Assembly: GCA_001628005.1 (NCBI GenBank)
Contig: LUQU01000043.1
Location: forward strand, 1-40,365
From: SAR86 cluster bacterium REDSEA-S09_B4
GTDB taxonomy: Bacteria; Pseudomonadota; Gammaproteobacteria; Magnimaribacterales; Magnimaribacteraceae
Direction of reading: 5' to 3'
Length of the DNA stretch: 40,365 nucleotides
Shown here: piece after piece, positions 30,822-39,326 of the stretch
Layout of the letters: the number at the start of each line of letters is the position of its first letter
Position numbering within the stretch: position 1 is the stretch's first letter
Notes under the pieces: model-generated
The model's database searches: none
Seen by the model: only the letters and a program-made list of their open reading frames with translations
What the model was told of the DNA's origin: nothing
Position numbers and translations under genes: made by a program

Positions 30822-31781
30822 TTATTTTTCAAGGGAACTTGAAAACTTTTTTATCTGTATTATTTTTTCTTTATTCCCCTTTATAAAGTCTTTAGCCTCA
30901 ACCAGCTGCTTGCTTTCGAATTGAAGACGGTGAATCCTTAGACACTTACGATCAAGACAACCCACGTAAAGATGACCTTCATCTGAAGTATAAATTTTTC
31001 CAGGTGATAATTCTTTAGGTGCATCCTCAAGACTTGCATTTAGAATTTTTACTCTTTTATTTCCTAAAAAAGTAAAAGATCCATACTTGGGGAATAGGGC
31101 TCTTATTTTTCGTTCTATCAATTCAGCAGATTCAGAATCCCAAAGTATTTCAGTTTCTTGCCTTTCAATTTTTTCGGCGTAAGTAGCTTTACTAGAATCT
31201 TGGCCTAACTCCGCAACTTTTCTTGAAGATATATCCTCTAGAAATTTTAAGAGATTTAATTCACTTAAGTTTTGGTATTTTTTTTCTAGAGACTCAGAGT
31301 TCTCTTCTGATTCTATGGGGCAAGGAAGTAATTTCATGATAGGACCTGTGTCCAAGCCTTCATTCATTCTCATATAAGTAATTCCGCCTTCAGTGTCTCC
31401 TTCCATGAGAGTTCTCTCTATAGGGGCAGCACCCCTCCACCTTGGAAGCAATGAAGCATGAACATTAATGCAGCCAAACTTGGGCAAGTTGATAAATTCT
31501 TTAGGCAAAATTAGACCATAAGCTACTACTAAGATTAATTCAGGCTCTATCTCCTTAAGCCGATCAATGACATCGGTGTTCTTTTTTAAACTTTTTGGTT
31601 GTAGAACTAAAATTTGATTTTCTTGTGCAAGAGCCTTTACCGGCGATACATTTATTTTTTTCCCTCTGCCTGACTCTCTGTCAGGCTGTGTAAGAACAGC
31701 TGCCACTTCATTTTCACTCTTTACAAGCAAATCTAGATGGAAAGCTGAAAATGTTGGGGTGCCGGCAAAAACTATCTTCAT
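30822..31781 (-). CDS. fmt: methionyl-tRNA formyltransferase
   Basis: Fmt formylates initiator methionyl-tRNA using 10-formyltetrahydrofolate. The 319-residue protein begins MKIVFAGTPTFSAFHLDLL, has the catalytic region with CINVHASLLPRWRGAAPIERT (about 107-127) and the TGITxMxM-like GGITYMRMNEGLDTGPIM, and a C-terminal OB-like tRNA-binding domain. It begins one base after the stop of def, the enzyme that later removes the formyl group, in the standard def-fmt pair. Confidence 0.97.
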   Translation of the reverse strand: MKIVFAGTPTFSAFHLDLLVKSENEVAAVLTQPDRESGRGKKINVSPVKALAQENQILVLQPKSLKKNTDVIDRLKEIEPELILVVAYGLILPKEFINLPKFGCINVHASLLPRWRGAAPIERTLMEGDTEGGITYMRMNEGLDTGPIMKLLPCPIESEENSESLEKKYQNLSELNLLKFLEDISSRKVAELGQDSSKATYAEKIERQETEILWDSESAELIERKIRALFPKYGSFTFLGNKRVKILNASLEDAPKELSPGKIYTSDEGHLYVGCLDRKCLRIHRLQFESKQLVEAKDFIKGNKEKIIQIKKFSSSLEK

Positions 31782-31782
31782 T

Positions 31783-32289
31783 TTAAACCGCTGTTCTAGA
31801 TATTTTTATTAGCTTCTGTTTAATTCTTTGTCTTTTTAAATTAGACAAAAAATCTACAAATATCTTTCCGTCCAGATGATCCATTTCATGTTGTACAGCC
31901 ACTGCTAACAGGTCTTCTGCTTCGATAGAAAACTCTTCTCCACCTAGGTTCAGGGCAGTTATTTTTATTTTAGCTGGCCTAGAAACTTCTTCAAAAAAAC
32001 CAGGAACAGACAAACAGCCCTCGCCGTAAGTCTTTTCTTCTTGTCCAAGAACCTCAACAGACGGGTTGATAAAAATCATAGGACTATCTTTTTCTTCACT
32101 TACGTCTACTACCAAGATCCTTTTATGAATATTAACTTGTGTGGCCGAAAGGCCTATGCCATTGCCCTCATACATCGTTTCTAAAAGATCATTACAAAGG
32201 GCTTTAACTTCTTCATTTATATCAAGGACATCTTTAGCGACAGTTCGCAAACGTTGGTCTGGAAAAATTAAAATCTTTAATAGGGCCAT
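31783..32289 (-). CDS. def: peptide deformylase
   Basis: Def removes the N-terminal formyl group from new proteins. The 168-residue metalloenzyme has all three motifs: GIGLSATQV (44-52), EGCLSVPG (90-97) with the metal ligand Cys92, and HEMDHLDG (134-141) with His134, Glu135 and His138. Ser for the common Ala in the first motif is a conservative change. It is the first gene of the long leftward unit that runs through to plsC and is divergent from purE. Confidence 0.97.
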   Translation of the reverse strand: MALLKILIFPDQRLRTVAKDVLDINEEVKALCNDLLETMYEGNGIGLSATQVNIHKRILVVDVSEEKDSPMIFINPSVEVLGQEEKTYGEGCLSVPGFFEEVSRPAKIKITALNLGGEEFSIEAEDLLAVAVQHEMDHLDGKIFVDFLSNLKRQRIKQKLIKISRTAV

Positions 32290-32352
32290 TGCTTATATTT
32301 TAACCGCGTGGATTATATTAGAATACGACTTCTTAAATTATAAGGAGAAAAA
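32290..32352. promoter_or_regulatory. divergent def / purE promoter region
   Basis: This 63-bp AT-rich gap must hold the promoters of both the def unit and the purE unit. On the minus strand a perfect TATAAT lies at 32312-32317, but no good upstream box fits. On the plus strand TTGCTT (32289-32294) with TATATT (32314-32319) is possible with a long 19-base spacer. AAGGAG before the purE GTG is a good ribosome-binding site. Confidence 0.4.
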
Positions 32353-32847
32353 GTGACTGCTACAGTTTCAATCATTATGGGGTCTGAATCTGACTTAGGT
32401 TTAGCCGAGAAATGTGGAGAAGTATTAAGCTCTTTATCTATAGACTTCACTATAAATGTTTTTTCTGCTCACAGAACACCCGATCTACTCCATAAGCACT
32501 TAGAAGAAGCAGAAAAAGGGGGTACTAAAATATATATAGCTATAGCTGGATTAGCGGCCCACTTAGCAGGAGCCATAGCCTCAAAAACTGTCAAACCGGT
32601 CATAGGAATTCCTGGAGATGGGGGTCCTTTAAATGGGTTTGATTCACTTTTATCAACAGTTCAAATGCCAAAAGGAGTTCCGGTCGCAACAGTCGCTATA
32701 GGCTCAGCTGGCGCAGCCAACGCTGGATATTTAGCAGCACAAATGCTTTCCATCAACTCGAAAGAAATAGCAGACACTCTTAATTCAATAAGGGAAGCTA
32801 ATAAGCAGCAAATTGCTGAAGTTAATAAAAAACTCTCAGAAAAATAA
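32353..32847 (+). CDS. purE: N5-carboxyaminoimidazole ribonucleotide mutase PurE
   Basis: PurE converts N5-CAIR to CAIR in purine synthesis. The 164-residue protein starts at a GTG with a strong AAGGAG upstream and shows SIIMGSESDLGLAEKC, SAHRTPDLLHKHLEEAE, and IAGLAAHLAGAIASKTVKPVIGIP, the class I PurE signatures. The ATPase PurK, which makes N5-CAIR and is usually next to purE, is not in this window; tsaC follows after two bases. It may be elsewhere. Confidence 0.96.
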   Translation: MTATVSIIMGSESDLGLAEKCGEVLSSLSIDFTINVFSAHRTPDLLHKHLEEAEKGGTKIYIAIAGLAAHLAGAIASKTVKPVIGIPGDGGPLNGFDSLLSTVQMPKGVPVATVAIGSAGAANAGYLAAQMLSINSKEIADTLNSIREANKQQIAEVNKKLSEK

Positions 32848-32849
32848 CC

Positions 32850-33383
32850 ATGAAGGGGCTTCAAACCGCTTTAGCTGATTTAAAGCTAGGCAAGATCATT
32901 GCCTATCCTTCGGAAGGAGTTTGGGGCCTGGGGTGTGACCCACAGAATGAAGAGGCCGTTTATAAATTACTTAAATTAAAGAAAAGGCCTGTGAGCAAAG
33001 GATTAATATTAGTAGGCAGCAATATAGAACAAATGAAGCAGTACATTAATATAAATAAGTACAAAGAGAAGTTAACATCAAAGTGGCCCGGACCTCATAC
33101 TTGGATTGTGCCTACAGAAGATACTCCTGTGTGGATAAGAGGAAAGTATGACTCGGTGGCTTTAAGAGTTTCAAGTCATCCCACGATTGTAGAAATTTGT
33201 GACAAGTTTGAAGCTGCCATTGTTTCAACATCAGCTAACATACAGGGCAAAAAGCCTTTAAGAACAAAGCAGGAAGTGGAGAAAAGCTTTGACCAACTGA
33301 GTATAGTTGAAGGGTCTTTGGGCAGTTTAAAGGGTTCTACACCCATTCAAGACGTTGTAACCGAAAGGTGGATAAGAGATTAA
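32850..33383 (+). CDS. tsaC: L-threonylcarbamoyladenylate synthase TsaC
   Basis: TsaC makes threonylcarbamoyl-AMP, the precursor of t6A37 in ANN-decoding tRNAs. The 177-residue protein is of the short single-domain type (E. coli TsaC is 190). It has AYPSEGVWGLGCDPQNEEAV, KKRPVSKGLILVGSN, WPGPHTWIVP, and the conserved VALRVSSHP and IVSTSANIQGKKP. It lies between purE and aroE, as in Vibrio-like genomes. Confidence 0.95.
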   Translation: MKGLQTALADLKLGKIIAYPSEGVWGLGCDPQNEEAVYKLLKLKKRPVSKGLILVGSNIEQMKQYININKYKEKLTSKWPGPHTWIVPTEDTPVWIRGKYDSVALRVSSHPTIVEICDKFEAAIVSTSANIQGKKPLRTKQEVEKSFDQLSIVEGSLGSLKGSTPIQDVVTERWIRD

Positions 33384-33387
33384 GTTA

Positions 33388-34206
33388 ATGATGAAAAAGT
33401 TTGCGGTCATAGGTCAGCCAATTAAACACTCCCTTTCTCCAAGGATTCACGCTGAATTTGCTAAAGATGCCGGGGTTGATATTTCTTATGAAGCAATAGA
33501 AGTAGACCCAAAAAACTTTAAACAAGAGACATTAAAATTATTTAAAACAGGATATGAGGGGCTCAACGTAACGCTCCCTTTAAAAGAACTGGCTTTTGAC
33601 TTAGCAGATGAAATAGGTGAAATGGGGGCAGAAACAGGGGCAGTAAACACCCTGTGGAAAGATAAGGACAAAATATTTGCTGACTCAACTGACGGCAAGG
33701 GCTTTTTAGAAGACATTGTCAATAATCAAATTTTTCTTAAAGACAAGGAGTTAGTAATTTTAGGTGCTGGAGGAGCTTCCCGTTCTATTATTCCCAGCAT
33801 CATCAGTTTAGGTCCCAAAAAAGTAACGCTACTTAATAGAACTTTTGATCGGGCATCAGATTTAGCAAAACAATTTGGAAATAAAGGGGTAGAAGTAGAA
33901 GCCTTAAGGGCAAGTGAAACTCCTGAAGGAAAGATTGAGGGAATTATAAATACTACTTCAGCAGGCATAACAGGGGGTAATTTCATATTCAACCCTAAGC
34001 TCTTTAATGAGGTCAGTTGGACCTATGATCTAAGTTATTCAAAAGAAGCAACTCCCTTCAATAAATTAGCAAAAAATTTAGGTGTACAAATATGTCTAGA
34101 TGGACTGGGTATGCTAGTAAACCAAGCAGCGGCTAGCTTTCAAATTTGGACAGGCATAGAACCAGAAACAAATAGAGTTCTCAACTCGATAAAAAGCAGC
34201 CTTTAA
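33388..34206 (+). CDS. aroE: shikimate dehydrogenase (NADP+)
   Basis: AroE reduces 3-dehydroshikimate to shikimate in aromatic amino acid synthesis. The 272-residue protein opens KKFAVIGQPIKHSLSPRIHAEF, has GLNVTLPLKELAFDLAD with the catalytic lysine, GAVNTL, the NADP-binding VILGAGGASRSIIPS region (about 124-138) with TLLNRT, and IINTTSAGI. The end has DGLGMLVNQAAASFQIWTG. The gene is intact and last of the purE-tsaC-aroE unit. Confidence 0.97.
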   Translation: MMKKFAVIGQPIKHSLSPRIHAEFAKDAGVDISYEAIEVDPKNFKQETLKLFKTGYEGLNVTLPLKELAFDLADEIGEMGAETGAVNTLWKDKDKIFADSTDGKGFLEDIVNNQIFLKDKELVILGAGGASRSIIPSIISLGPKKVTLLNRTFDRASDLAKQFGNKGVEVEALRASETPEGKIEGIINTTSAGITGGNFIFNPKLFNEVSWTYDLSYSKEATPFNKLAKNLGVQICLDGLGMLVNQAAASFQIWTGIEPETNRVLNSIKSSL

Positions 34207-34284
34207 AAAAGATTTCTTTTCTTTGTCATAAGACTACAAATATTTTTTTTTGCCCCCATTTTTATTTTGAATGGATTGATAATA

Positions 34285-34328
34285 TTGGTTGTTCGCTCAG
34301 ACCCCTTAGGATAAAATCCGCGCGGATT
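34285..34328 (+). promoter_or_regulatory. candidate cox operon promoter with 14-bp palindromic operator
   Basis: The 156-bp gap between aroE and coxB holds TTGGTT (34285-34290) and TAGGAT (34307-34312), a modest promoter with 16-base spacing. Starting three bases later is a perfect palindrome, AATCCGCGCGGATT (34315-34328), GC-rich in an AT-rich setting, where the transcript would begin. Two similar segments, GTTCGCTCAGACC (34291-34303) and GCTCGCTCTAACC (34331-34343), flank it. The layout suggests a repressor site controlling the oxidase. No T-run follows, so it is unlikely to be a terminator of aroE. Confidence 0.45.
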
Positions 34329-34362
34329 CTGCTCGCTCTAACCTAAAGATATAAATGAATTT

Positions 34363-35511
34363 ATGAAGTCAATTTCAAGGGTTACAAGGAAGTTCATATA
34401 CGCTCTTCTATTTTTAGCGCCTACTTCAGTTTTTTCTGAAGCCTCAGATTACAACATGCCAGTTGGGGTAACTGAAGTAAGCAAGGAAATCTTTGATCTT
34501 CACATGTTAATCATGTGGATATGTGTGTGGATAGGGGTGGTTGTGTTTGGGATTATGTTCTATTCCCTCTTTAAGTATAGGAAATCTGCAGGAGCTAAGG
34601 CTTCAAAAATTGACGATCACTTCTGGCTTGAAATTACTTGGACTGTAGCGGCAACATTAATTTTAGTCGGGATGGCAATTCCCTCTACCACAGTTATGAT
34701 AAATGCTTACGATGATAGGGAGGGCGATATCAATATCATGGTAACTGGATACCAGTGGAAGTGGCAGTATAAATACCTAGAAGACGATATTAGTTTTTTT
34801 AGTAATCTAGCAACCTCACAAGAACAAATAGATAATGACATTCCTAAGGGAGAGTTTTATCTTTCAGAAGTAGACGAGCCTTTAGTTATCCCGATAAATA
34901 AAAGAATACGATTCCTTATTACAGGAAACGACGTTATTCATTCCTGGTGGGTTCCTGATTTTGCAGTAAAACAAGACGCAGTTCCGGGATTTATTAATAC
35001 CGCCTGGACTAATGTTCCAAAGCCTGGCATTTATAGGGGGGCATGCACCGAGTTATGCGGTATCAAGCACGCATTCATGCCTGTGGTTGTAAGGGCGGTT
35101 GAACAAGAAGAATACGATGCCTGGGTAGTCGAGAAAATAGCATTAGCTGAAGCAGAAAAACTTCTTAATGAAAAGGTTTGGACCAAAGCAGAACTTGTGG
35201 AAAGGGGCGAGGGAGTCTACCTAAAAAATTGTGTCGCATGTCACCAAACAAACGGACAAGGACTGCCCCCAGTATTTCCTGCGCTTGTTGGTAGCGAAAT
35301 AGTTATGAGAGACAAAACAAGAAATATAGAAATCTTAATGGAAGGAGTACGAGGGGCTGCCATGCAGTCTTTTGCTAACCAGCTATCAGAAGTGGATATG
35401 GCTTCTGTAATAACTTATACCAGACAGTCCTGGAGTAATGGAAAAAATGGAGATGGTGAAATAATAATTCCCCAAGAGATAGTAGATTACAAAAACAAAG
35501 TAGATCTTTAA
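34363..35511 (+). CDS. coxB: cytochrome c oxidase subunit II with fused cytochrome c domain
   Basis: Subunit II receives electrons from cytochrome c through its CuA centre and passes them to subunit I. The 382-residue protein has a signal peptide (about 1-25), two membrane helices (about 45-70 and 88-112) and a periplasmic CuA domain with His193, Cys228, Glu230, Cys232, His236 and Met239. A C-terminal cytochrome c domain carries the heme site C290-V-A-C-H294 and likely axial Met334. Such fused subunits (caa3 type) occur widely in gammaproteobacteria. It is first in the cox operon, 23 bp before coxA, behind the palindrome-bearing promoter. Confidence 0.97.
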   Translation: MKSISRVTRKFIYALLFLAPTSVFSEASDYNMPVGVTEVSKEIFDLHMLIMWICVWIGVVVFGIMFYSLFKYRKSAGAKASKIDDHFWLEITWTVAATLILVGMAIPSTTVMINAYDDREGDINIMVTGYQWKWQYKYLEDDISFFSNLATSQEQIDNDIPKGEFYLSEVDEPLVIPINKRIRFLITGNDVIHSWWVPDFAVKQDAVPGFINTAWTNVPKPGIYRGACTELCGIKHAFMPVVVRAVEQEEYDAWVVEKIALAEAEKLLNEKVWTKAELVERGEGVYLKNCVACHQTNGQGLPPVFPALVGSEIVMRDKTRNIEILMEGVRGAAMQSFANQLSEVDMASVITYTRQSWSNGKNGDGEIIIPQEIVDYKNKVDL

Positions 35512-35534
35512 ATTATAGGAAGAGACCAGAGAAG

Positions 35535-37124
35535 ATGAGCACAATAGTAGAAACACACGACGATCATGGTCATCACGGTCCGGCTAAAGGACTTACCAGA
35601 TGGCTGTACACAACAAACCATAAAGACATTGGGACACTTTATCTGTGGTTTAGTTTTCTAATGCTATTTATAGGTGGCGCTATGGCGATGGTCATTAGAG
35701 CAGAGCTTTTTGAGCCTGGTTTACAAATAGTGCAACCCGAGTTCTTTAATCAGATGACCACTAACCACGGCCTTATAATGGTTTTCGGCGTCATCATGCC
35801 GGCTTTTGTCGGTTTGGCTAACTGGATGATTCCAATGCAAATTGGAGCACCCGACATGGCCCTTCCCAGATTAAATAATTTAAGTTTTTGGCTACTGCCT
35901 ATGGCTTTTGGAATTTTAATCTCTACTTTATTTATGCCGGCTGGAGGGCCTAACTTTGGTTGGACCTTCTATGCACCGCTTTCGACAACCTACGCTCCGG
36001 ATACAGTGACATTCTTTATATTTTCAGTGCATGTAATGGGAGCTTCTTCCATTCTAGGCTCTATTAACATCATTACTACAATATTAAATATGAGAGCCCC
36101 GGGTATGACTCTTATGAAAATGCCATTATTTGTGTGGAGTTGGTTAATAACAGCCTATTTGTTAATAGCAGTAATGCCAGTATTGGCGGGGACTGTAACC
36201 ATGATGTTAATGGATATCCATTTTGGTACTAGTTTTTTTGATGCTGCAGGCGGTGGAGATCCAGTTTTATTCCAGCATATTTTTTGGTTCTTCGGTCATC
36301 CAGAGGTTTACATAATGATTCTGCCTGCTTTTGGTATTGTTTCTCATATAATAGAAACCTTTTCTAGGAAACCTATTTTTGGCTATTCCTCGATGGTCTA
36401 CGCTTTAACTTCTATAGCTGTTCTTTCTTTTGTAGTCTGGGCTCACCACATGTTTACTGTTGGAATGCCACTAGCTGGGGAACTTTTCTTTATGTACTCA
36501 ACCATGCTTATAGCCATTCCTACAGGGGTAAAGGTTTTTAACTGGGTAGCCACTATGTTTAGGGGATCAATAAGCTTTGAAACACCCATGTTGTTTGCTA
36601 TAGCATTTGTATCCTTATTTACCATAGGCGGATTTTCAGGATTGATGCTGGCTATTGTTCCAGCTGACTTTCAATATCACGATACTTATTTTGTAGTGGC
36701 TCACTTCCATTATGTGCTTGTACCAGGATCCTTATTTGGAATTATTGCTGGTGTTTATTATTGGCTACCAAAATGGACAGGGAACATGTACGACGAAACG
36801 CTCGGAAAACTGCATTTTTGGCTATCATTCTTTTCTGTAAATCTAACCTTTTTCCCAATGCACTTTGTGGGCCTTGCCGGCATGCCTAGAAGGTATCCTG
36901 ACTACGCTCTGCAATTTGCAGACTTTAACGCAATAGTATCGGTAGGGGCCTTTATTTTTGGATTCACTCAATTGTTATTACTTTTTATAGTAATTAAATC
37001 AATTAGGACGGGTAAAAAGGCTTCCGATGAAGTTTGGGAAGATACTAAAGACTGGGGGTTAGAGTGGACACTGGATTCACCTCCTCCATATCACAGCTTT
37101 ACCGTTCAACCAGAAGTTAAGTAA
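35535..37124 (+). CDS. coxA: cytochrome c oxidase subunit I
   Basis: Subunit I holds heme a and the heme a3-CuB site where oxygen is reduced. The 529-residue protein has about twelve membrane helices. Heme and copper ligands are seen in TTNHGLIMVFGVIMP, the GHPEVYIMI motif with the His-Tyr pair, VWAHHMFTVG, and HDTYFVVAHFHYVL. The GHPEV glutamate marks the A1 class, with a D-type proton path. It overlaps ctaG by one base (TAATG). Confidence 0.98.
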   Translation: MSTIVETHDDHGHHGPAKGLTRWLYTTNHKDIGTLYLWFSFLMLFIGGAMAMVIRAELFEPGLQIVQPEFFNQMTTNHGLIMVFGVIMPAFVGLANWMIPMQIGAPDMALPRLNNLSFWLLPMAFGILISTLFMPAGGPNFGWTFYAPLSTTYAPDTVTFFIFSVHVMGASSILGSINIITTILNMRAPGMTLMKMPLFVWSWLITAYLLIAVMPVLAGTVTMMLMDIHFGTSFFDAAGGGDPVLFQHIFWFFGHPEVYIMILPAFGIVSHIIETFSRKPIFGYSSMVYALTSIAVLSFVVWAHHMFTVGMPLAGELFFMYSTMLIAIPTGVKVFNWVATMFRGSISFETPMLFAIAFVSLFTIGGFSGLMLAIVPADFQYHDTYFVVAHFHYVLVPGSLFGIIAGVYYWLPKWTGNMYDETLGKLHFWLSFFSVNLTFFPMHFVGLAGMPRRYPDYALQFADFNAIVSVGAFIFGFTQLLLLFIVIKSIRTGKKASDEVWEDTKDWGLEWTLDSPPPYHSFTVQPEVK

Positions 37125-37672
37125 TGAAAGACTCGAAACAAACTGTAAAGAAATTAGCACTGCTAACAGTGGGTATGTTTGCTTTTGCTTTTTTGCTGGT
37201 CCCTATTTACGACGTCTTTTGTGAAATCACGGGACTAAATGGAAAAATAGAAGGGCCTTCTACACTCTCTTCTGTAAACATAGAAGAAGTCGACAAAAGG
37301 GAAATGTTAATTCAATTTGTGACTCACAATAATGAAGCCATGCCCTGGACTTTCACTTCGGAGATCTCACAATTGAGAATTAAAACAGGCGTTCAACAAA
37401 GTGTCATGTTTGTATTTGAGAACAAGACCTCTGAAGACATGGTAGGACAGGTCATTCCAAGTGTTAGCCCTGGAAGAGGTGCTGAATATTTCCACAAAAC
37501 AGAGTGCTTTTGTTTTGAGCAGCAAAAACTATTAGCGGGCGAAAGAGTGGAGCTCCCTGTTGTTTTTATTGTGGACCCGAATATTCCTCTAGATATTGGC
37601 TCACTGAGCCTAGGCTATACCTTGTTCGATATAACAGATCAGCTAAGCGAGAATCAAATAGCAGCCTTGTAG
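37124..37672 (+). CDS. ctaG: cytochrome c oxidase assembly protein CtaG/Cox11
   Basis: Cox11 delivers copper to the CuB site of subunit I. The 182-residue protein has one membrane segment near the N-terminus (about 13-31), VPIYDVFCEITGLNGK just after it, and the copper-binding ECFCFEQQKL motif. FIVDP and the family end region follow. It is a type II membrane protein with its domain in the periplasm. The gene is placed between coxA and coxC as in Pseudomonas and is intact. Confidence 0.96.
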   Translation: MKDSKQTVKKLALLTVGMFAFAFLLVPIYDVFCEITGLNGKIEGPSTLSSVNIEEVDKREMLIQFVTHNNEAMPWTFTSEISQLRIKTGVQQSVMFVFENKTSEDMVGQVIPSVSPGRGAEYFHKTECFCFEQQKLLAGERVELPVVFIVDPNIPLDIGSLSLGYTLFDITDQLSENQIAAL

Positions 37673-37682
37673 GAGATAATAG

Positions 37683-38532
37683 ATGTCCAGTCCACAACCA
37701 TACTACGTACCCGAATCAAGCAAGCTTCCTTTTGCAATGGCTGTAACCATGTTGGTTTTAATTATTGGTAATGATGTGGACGACCATGTTTTTTTGGTTC
37801 TCTCAAGTTATTAAAGAGAATAACGAAGGCCTGAATAATAATATGTTGAATAATTCGTATTACTACGGAATGGCTTGGTTCATATTCTCGGAAGTAATGT
37901 TTTTTTTCGCTTTCTTTCTGGCTCTTGGTTACATAAGAATGTTTGCTGTGCCTTGGTTAGGAGGAGAAGGGGAAAAGGGGATTGCAAACATGTTATGGCC
38001 TGGTTTTGAAGCCCATTGGCCTTTAATGATTACTCCTGACCAAGCTGCTTTCCCAGGACCAGCAGAGGAAATGTCTCTTGGTACTGCTTATTCTCATGGC
38101 GGGTTAGCAGGAGTTTTGGGCTGGATACCCCTTTATAACACTGTGCTTCTTCTTACCTCTAGCGTTACTGTGCATATCGCCCACATTGGATTAAAGAACG
38201 GCAACAGAAAACAATTTAATTTGTGGTTGGCAATAACTTTGGTGCTGGGATATGCCTTTGTTGCCTTACAGGCCTATGAATACTATGAAGCCTATACCCA
38301 TATGGGCTTAACTCTTAAGACTGGTGTCTACGGGACTACCTTCTTTATGTTAACCGGTTTCCACGGTTTTCATGTGTGCTTGGGTGCAATAATTTTAACC
38401 GTTATGCTTATAAGGGGTCTAAAAGGTCATTTCAGTCACGACGACCAATTTGGGTTTGAAGCCGGTTCTTGGTATTGGCACTTTGTGGATGTGGTTTGGA
38501 TTTGTCTTGTAGATTTTGTTTATGTGATGTGA
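37683..38532 (+). CDS. coxC: cytochrome c oxidase subunit III, interrupted by an out-of-frame internal deletion
   Basis: Subunit III stabilises the oxidase. The true start is the ATG at 37683 (MSSPQPYYVPESSKLPFAM), the family opening, preceded by AGGAGATAAT. That frame reaches a TAA at 37812 after 43 codons. The rest, from about 37762 to the TGA at 38530-38532, is open one base out of frame and gives a good subunit III: WFIFSEVMFFFAFFLAL, GGEGEKGIANMLWPGF, TGFHGFHVCLGAIIL and the final SWYWHFVDVVWICLVDFVYVM. Compared with Pseudomonas, about 25 residues of the first loop are missing at the junction (about 37760-37790), so some 70-80 bases are lost. As written no full subunit III can be made. 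Confidence 0.9.
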
Positions 38533-38730
38533 TTAAGATCCAGGACCAATCTGACCTGTGATCAAGCCATACAGAATTGTGGAAAACAACACCACCGCAA
38601 TTGAAACTCTAATGCCCAAACTATAAGCAGTTCGTTTTGTTTTGCCTTTATCTTTAATGAGAAAAAAGCCGCCGCTGAAAAGACTCAAAAGCATGGCAAC
38701 AATTAAGAAAAGTATAAAATACTTGATCAT
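38533..38730 (-). CDS. DUF2909 family twin-transmembrane protein
   Basis: The small protein (65 residues from the ATG at 38730) has two hydrophobic segments with a basic stretch KGKTKRTAYSLGIRVS between. It resembles the DUF2909 twin-transmembrane proteins encoded between coxC and SURF1 in Pseudomonas-like genomes, so a role in oxidase assembly is suggested by context only. It is on the opposite strand, its stop adjoins the coxC stop, and it is divergent from SURF1. A TTG at 38751 would add seven residues; I prefer the ATG. No Shine-Dalgarno is evident. Confidence 0.8.
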   Translation of the reverse strand: MIKYFILFLIVAMLLSLFSGGFFLIKDKGKTKRTAYSLGIRVSIAVVLFSTILYGLITGQIGPGS

Positions 38731-38767
38731 AGTGAAGAGCGAAGTATACAAGTATTAAAAATTAAAT

Positions 38768-39326
38768 ATGATTAAATTTCTTAAAGCTTTCTCTTTATAA
38801 AATAGAGGATCTATTTTATCGGAGTGTAGTTATCCAGGGCTCTTACAGTAACGATTCCTTTTTACTCGACAATAGAGTGTATCGCAGCAAAAAGGGATAT
38901 GAGATTTTTACTCCTTTTAAAAGTGAAGGCCAACAGGTCTATTTAGTTAACAGAGGATGGACTAGTAATTACAGCGACCACCCCTTTAAAGCACCAGAAG
39001 GGAAACACCTTATTGAAGGGATTATTTCTCCATTTAATAAATACGGACTAAACCTTTCTAAGGTAGAAACTGAAAAATCTTTTCCAGTGGTAGTACAGGA
39101 ACTAACTCACTCTTCCGCTTCCAAACTTTTAGGTAACAATCTGAGTATTGAAGAAATTGTTATACAGCTCTCAGCAGCTTCAAAGGGCTCTTTTGAGCCC
39201 ATTTGGGGCCCTACAGAACTCAAAGCCCCAAGGCATTGGGGATATGCAGCGCAATGGCTTGGTCTCGCTTTAGTACTGCTTATTCTTTACTTCTATTTTG
39301 GTTATAAGGAACCCTCAAAACAGTGA
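38768..39326 (+). CDS. SURF1 family oxidase assembly protein, interrupted near its N-terminus
   Basis: SURF1 proteins help insert heme a into oxidase subunit I. A start ATG at 38768 gives only MIKFLKAFSL and then TAA at 38798. One base out of frame, from about 38772, SURF1 sequence continues: IEDLFYRSVVIQGSY, SFLLDNRVYRSKKGYEI and VYLVNRGW, and the C-terminal helix after HWGYAAQWLGLALVL (residues 118-132 counted from the GTG at 38877). Family members have an N-terminal membrane helix with LGxWQ and about 45 residues before this point, which are missing here. So a deletion with frameshift is likely. Starting at the GTG at 38877 gives only 149 residues and drops the conserved FLLDN motif, so I reject that start. 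It overlaps the next gene by four bases. Confidence 0.85.

Noticed and set aside
34207-34362. Palindrome at 34315 as a terminator of aroE
   Set aside because: No T-run follows the palindrome and it lies close to the coxB start, so an operator is more likely.
37765-38532. Subunit III start at a TTG at 37765
   Set aside because: It would drop the conserved N-terminus, which is present upstream in another frame with its own ATG and ribosome-binding site.
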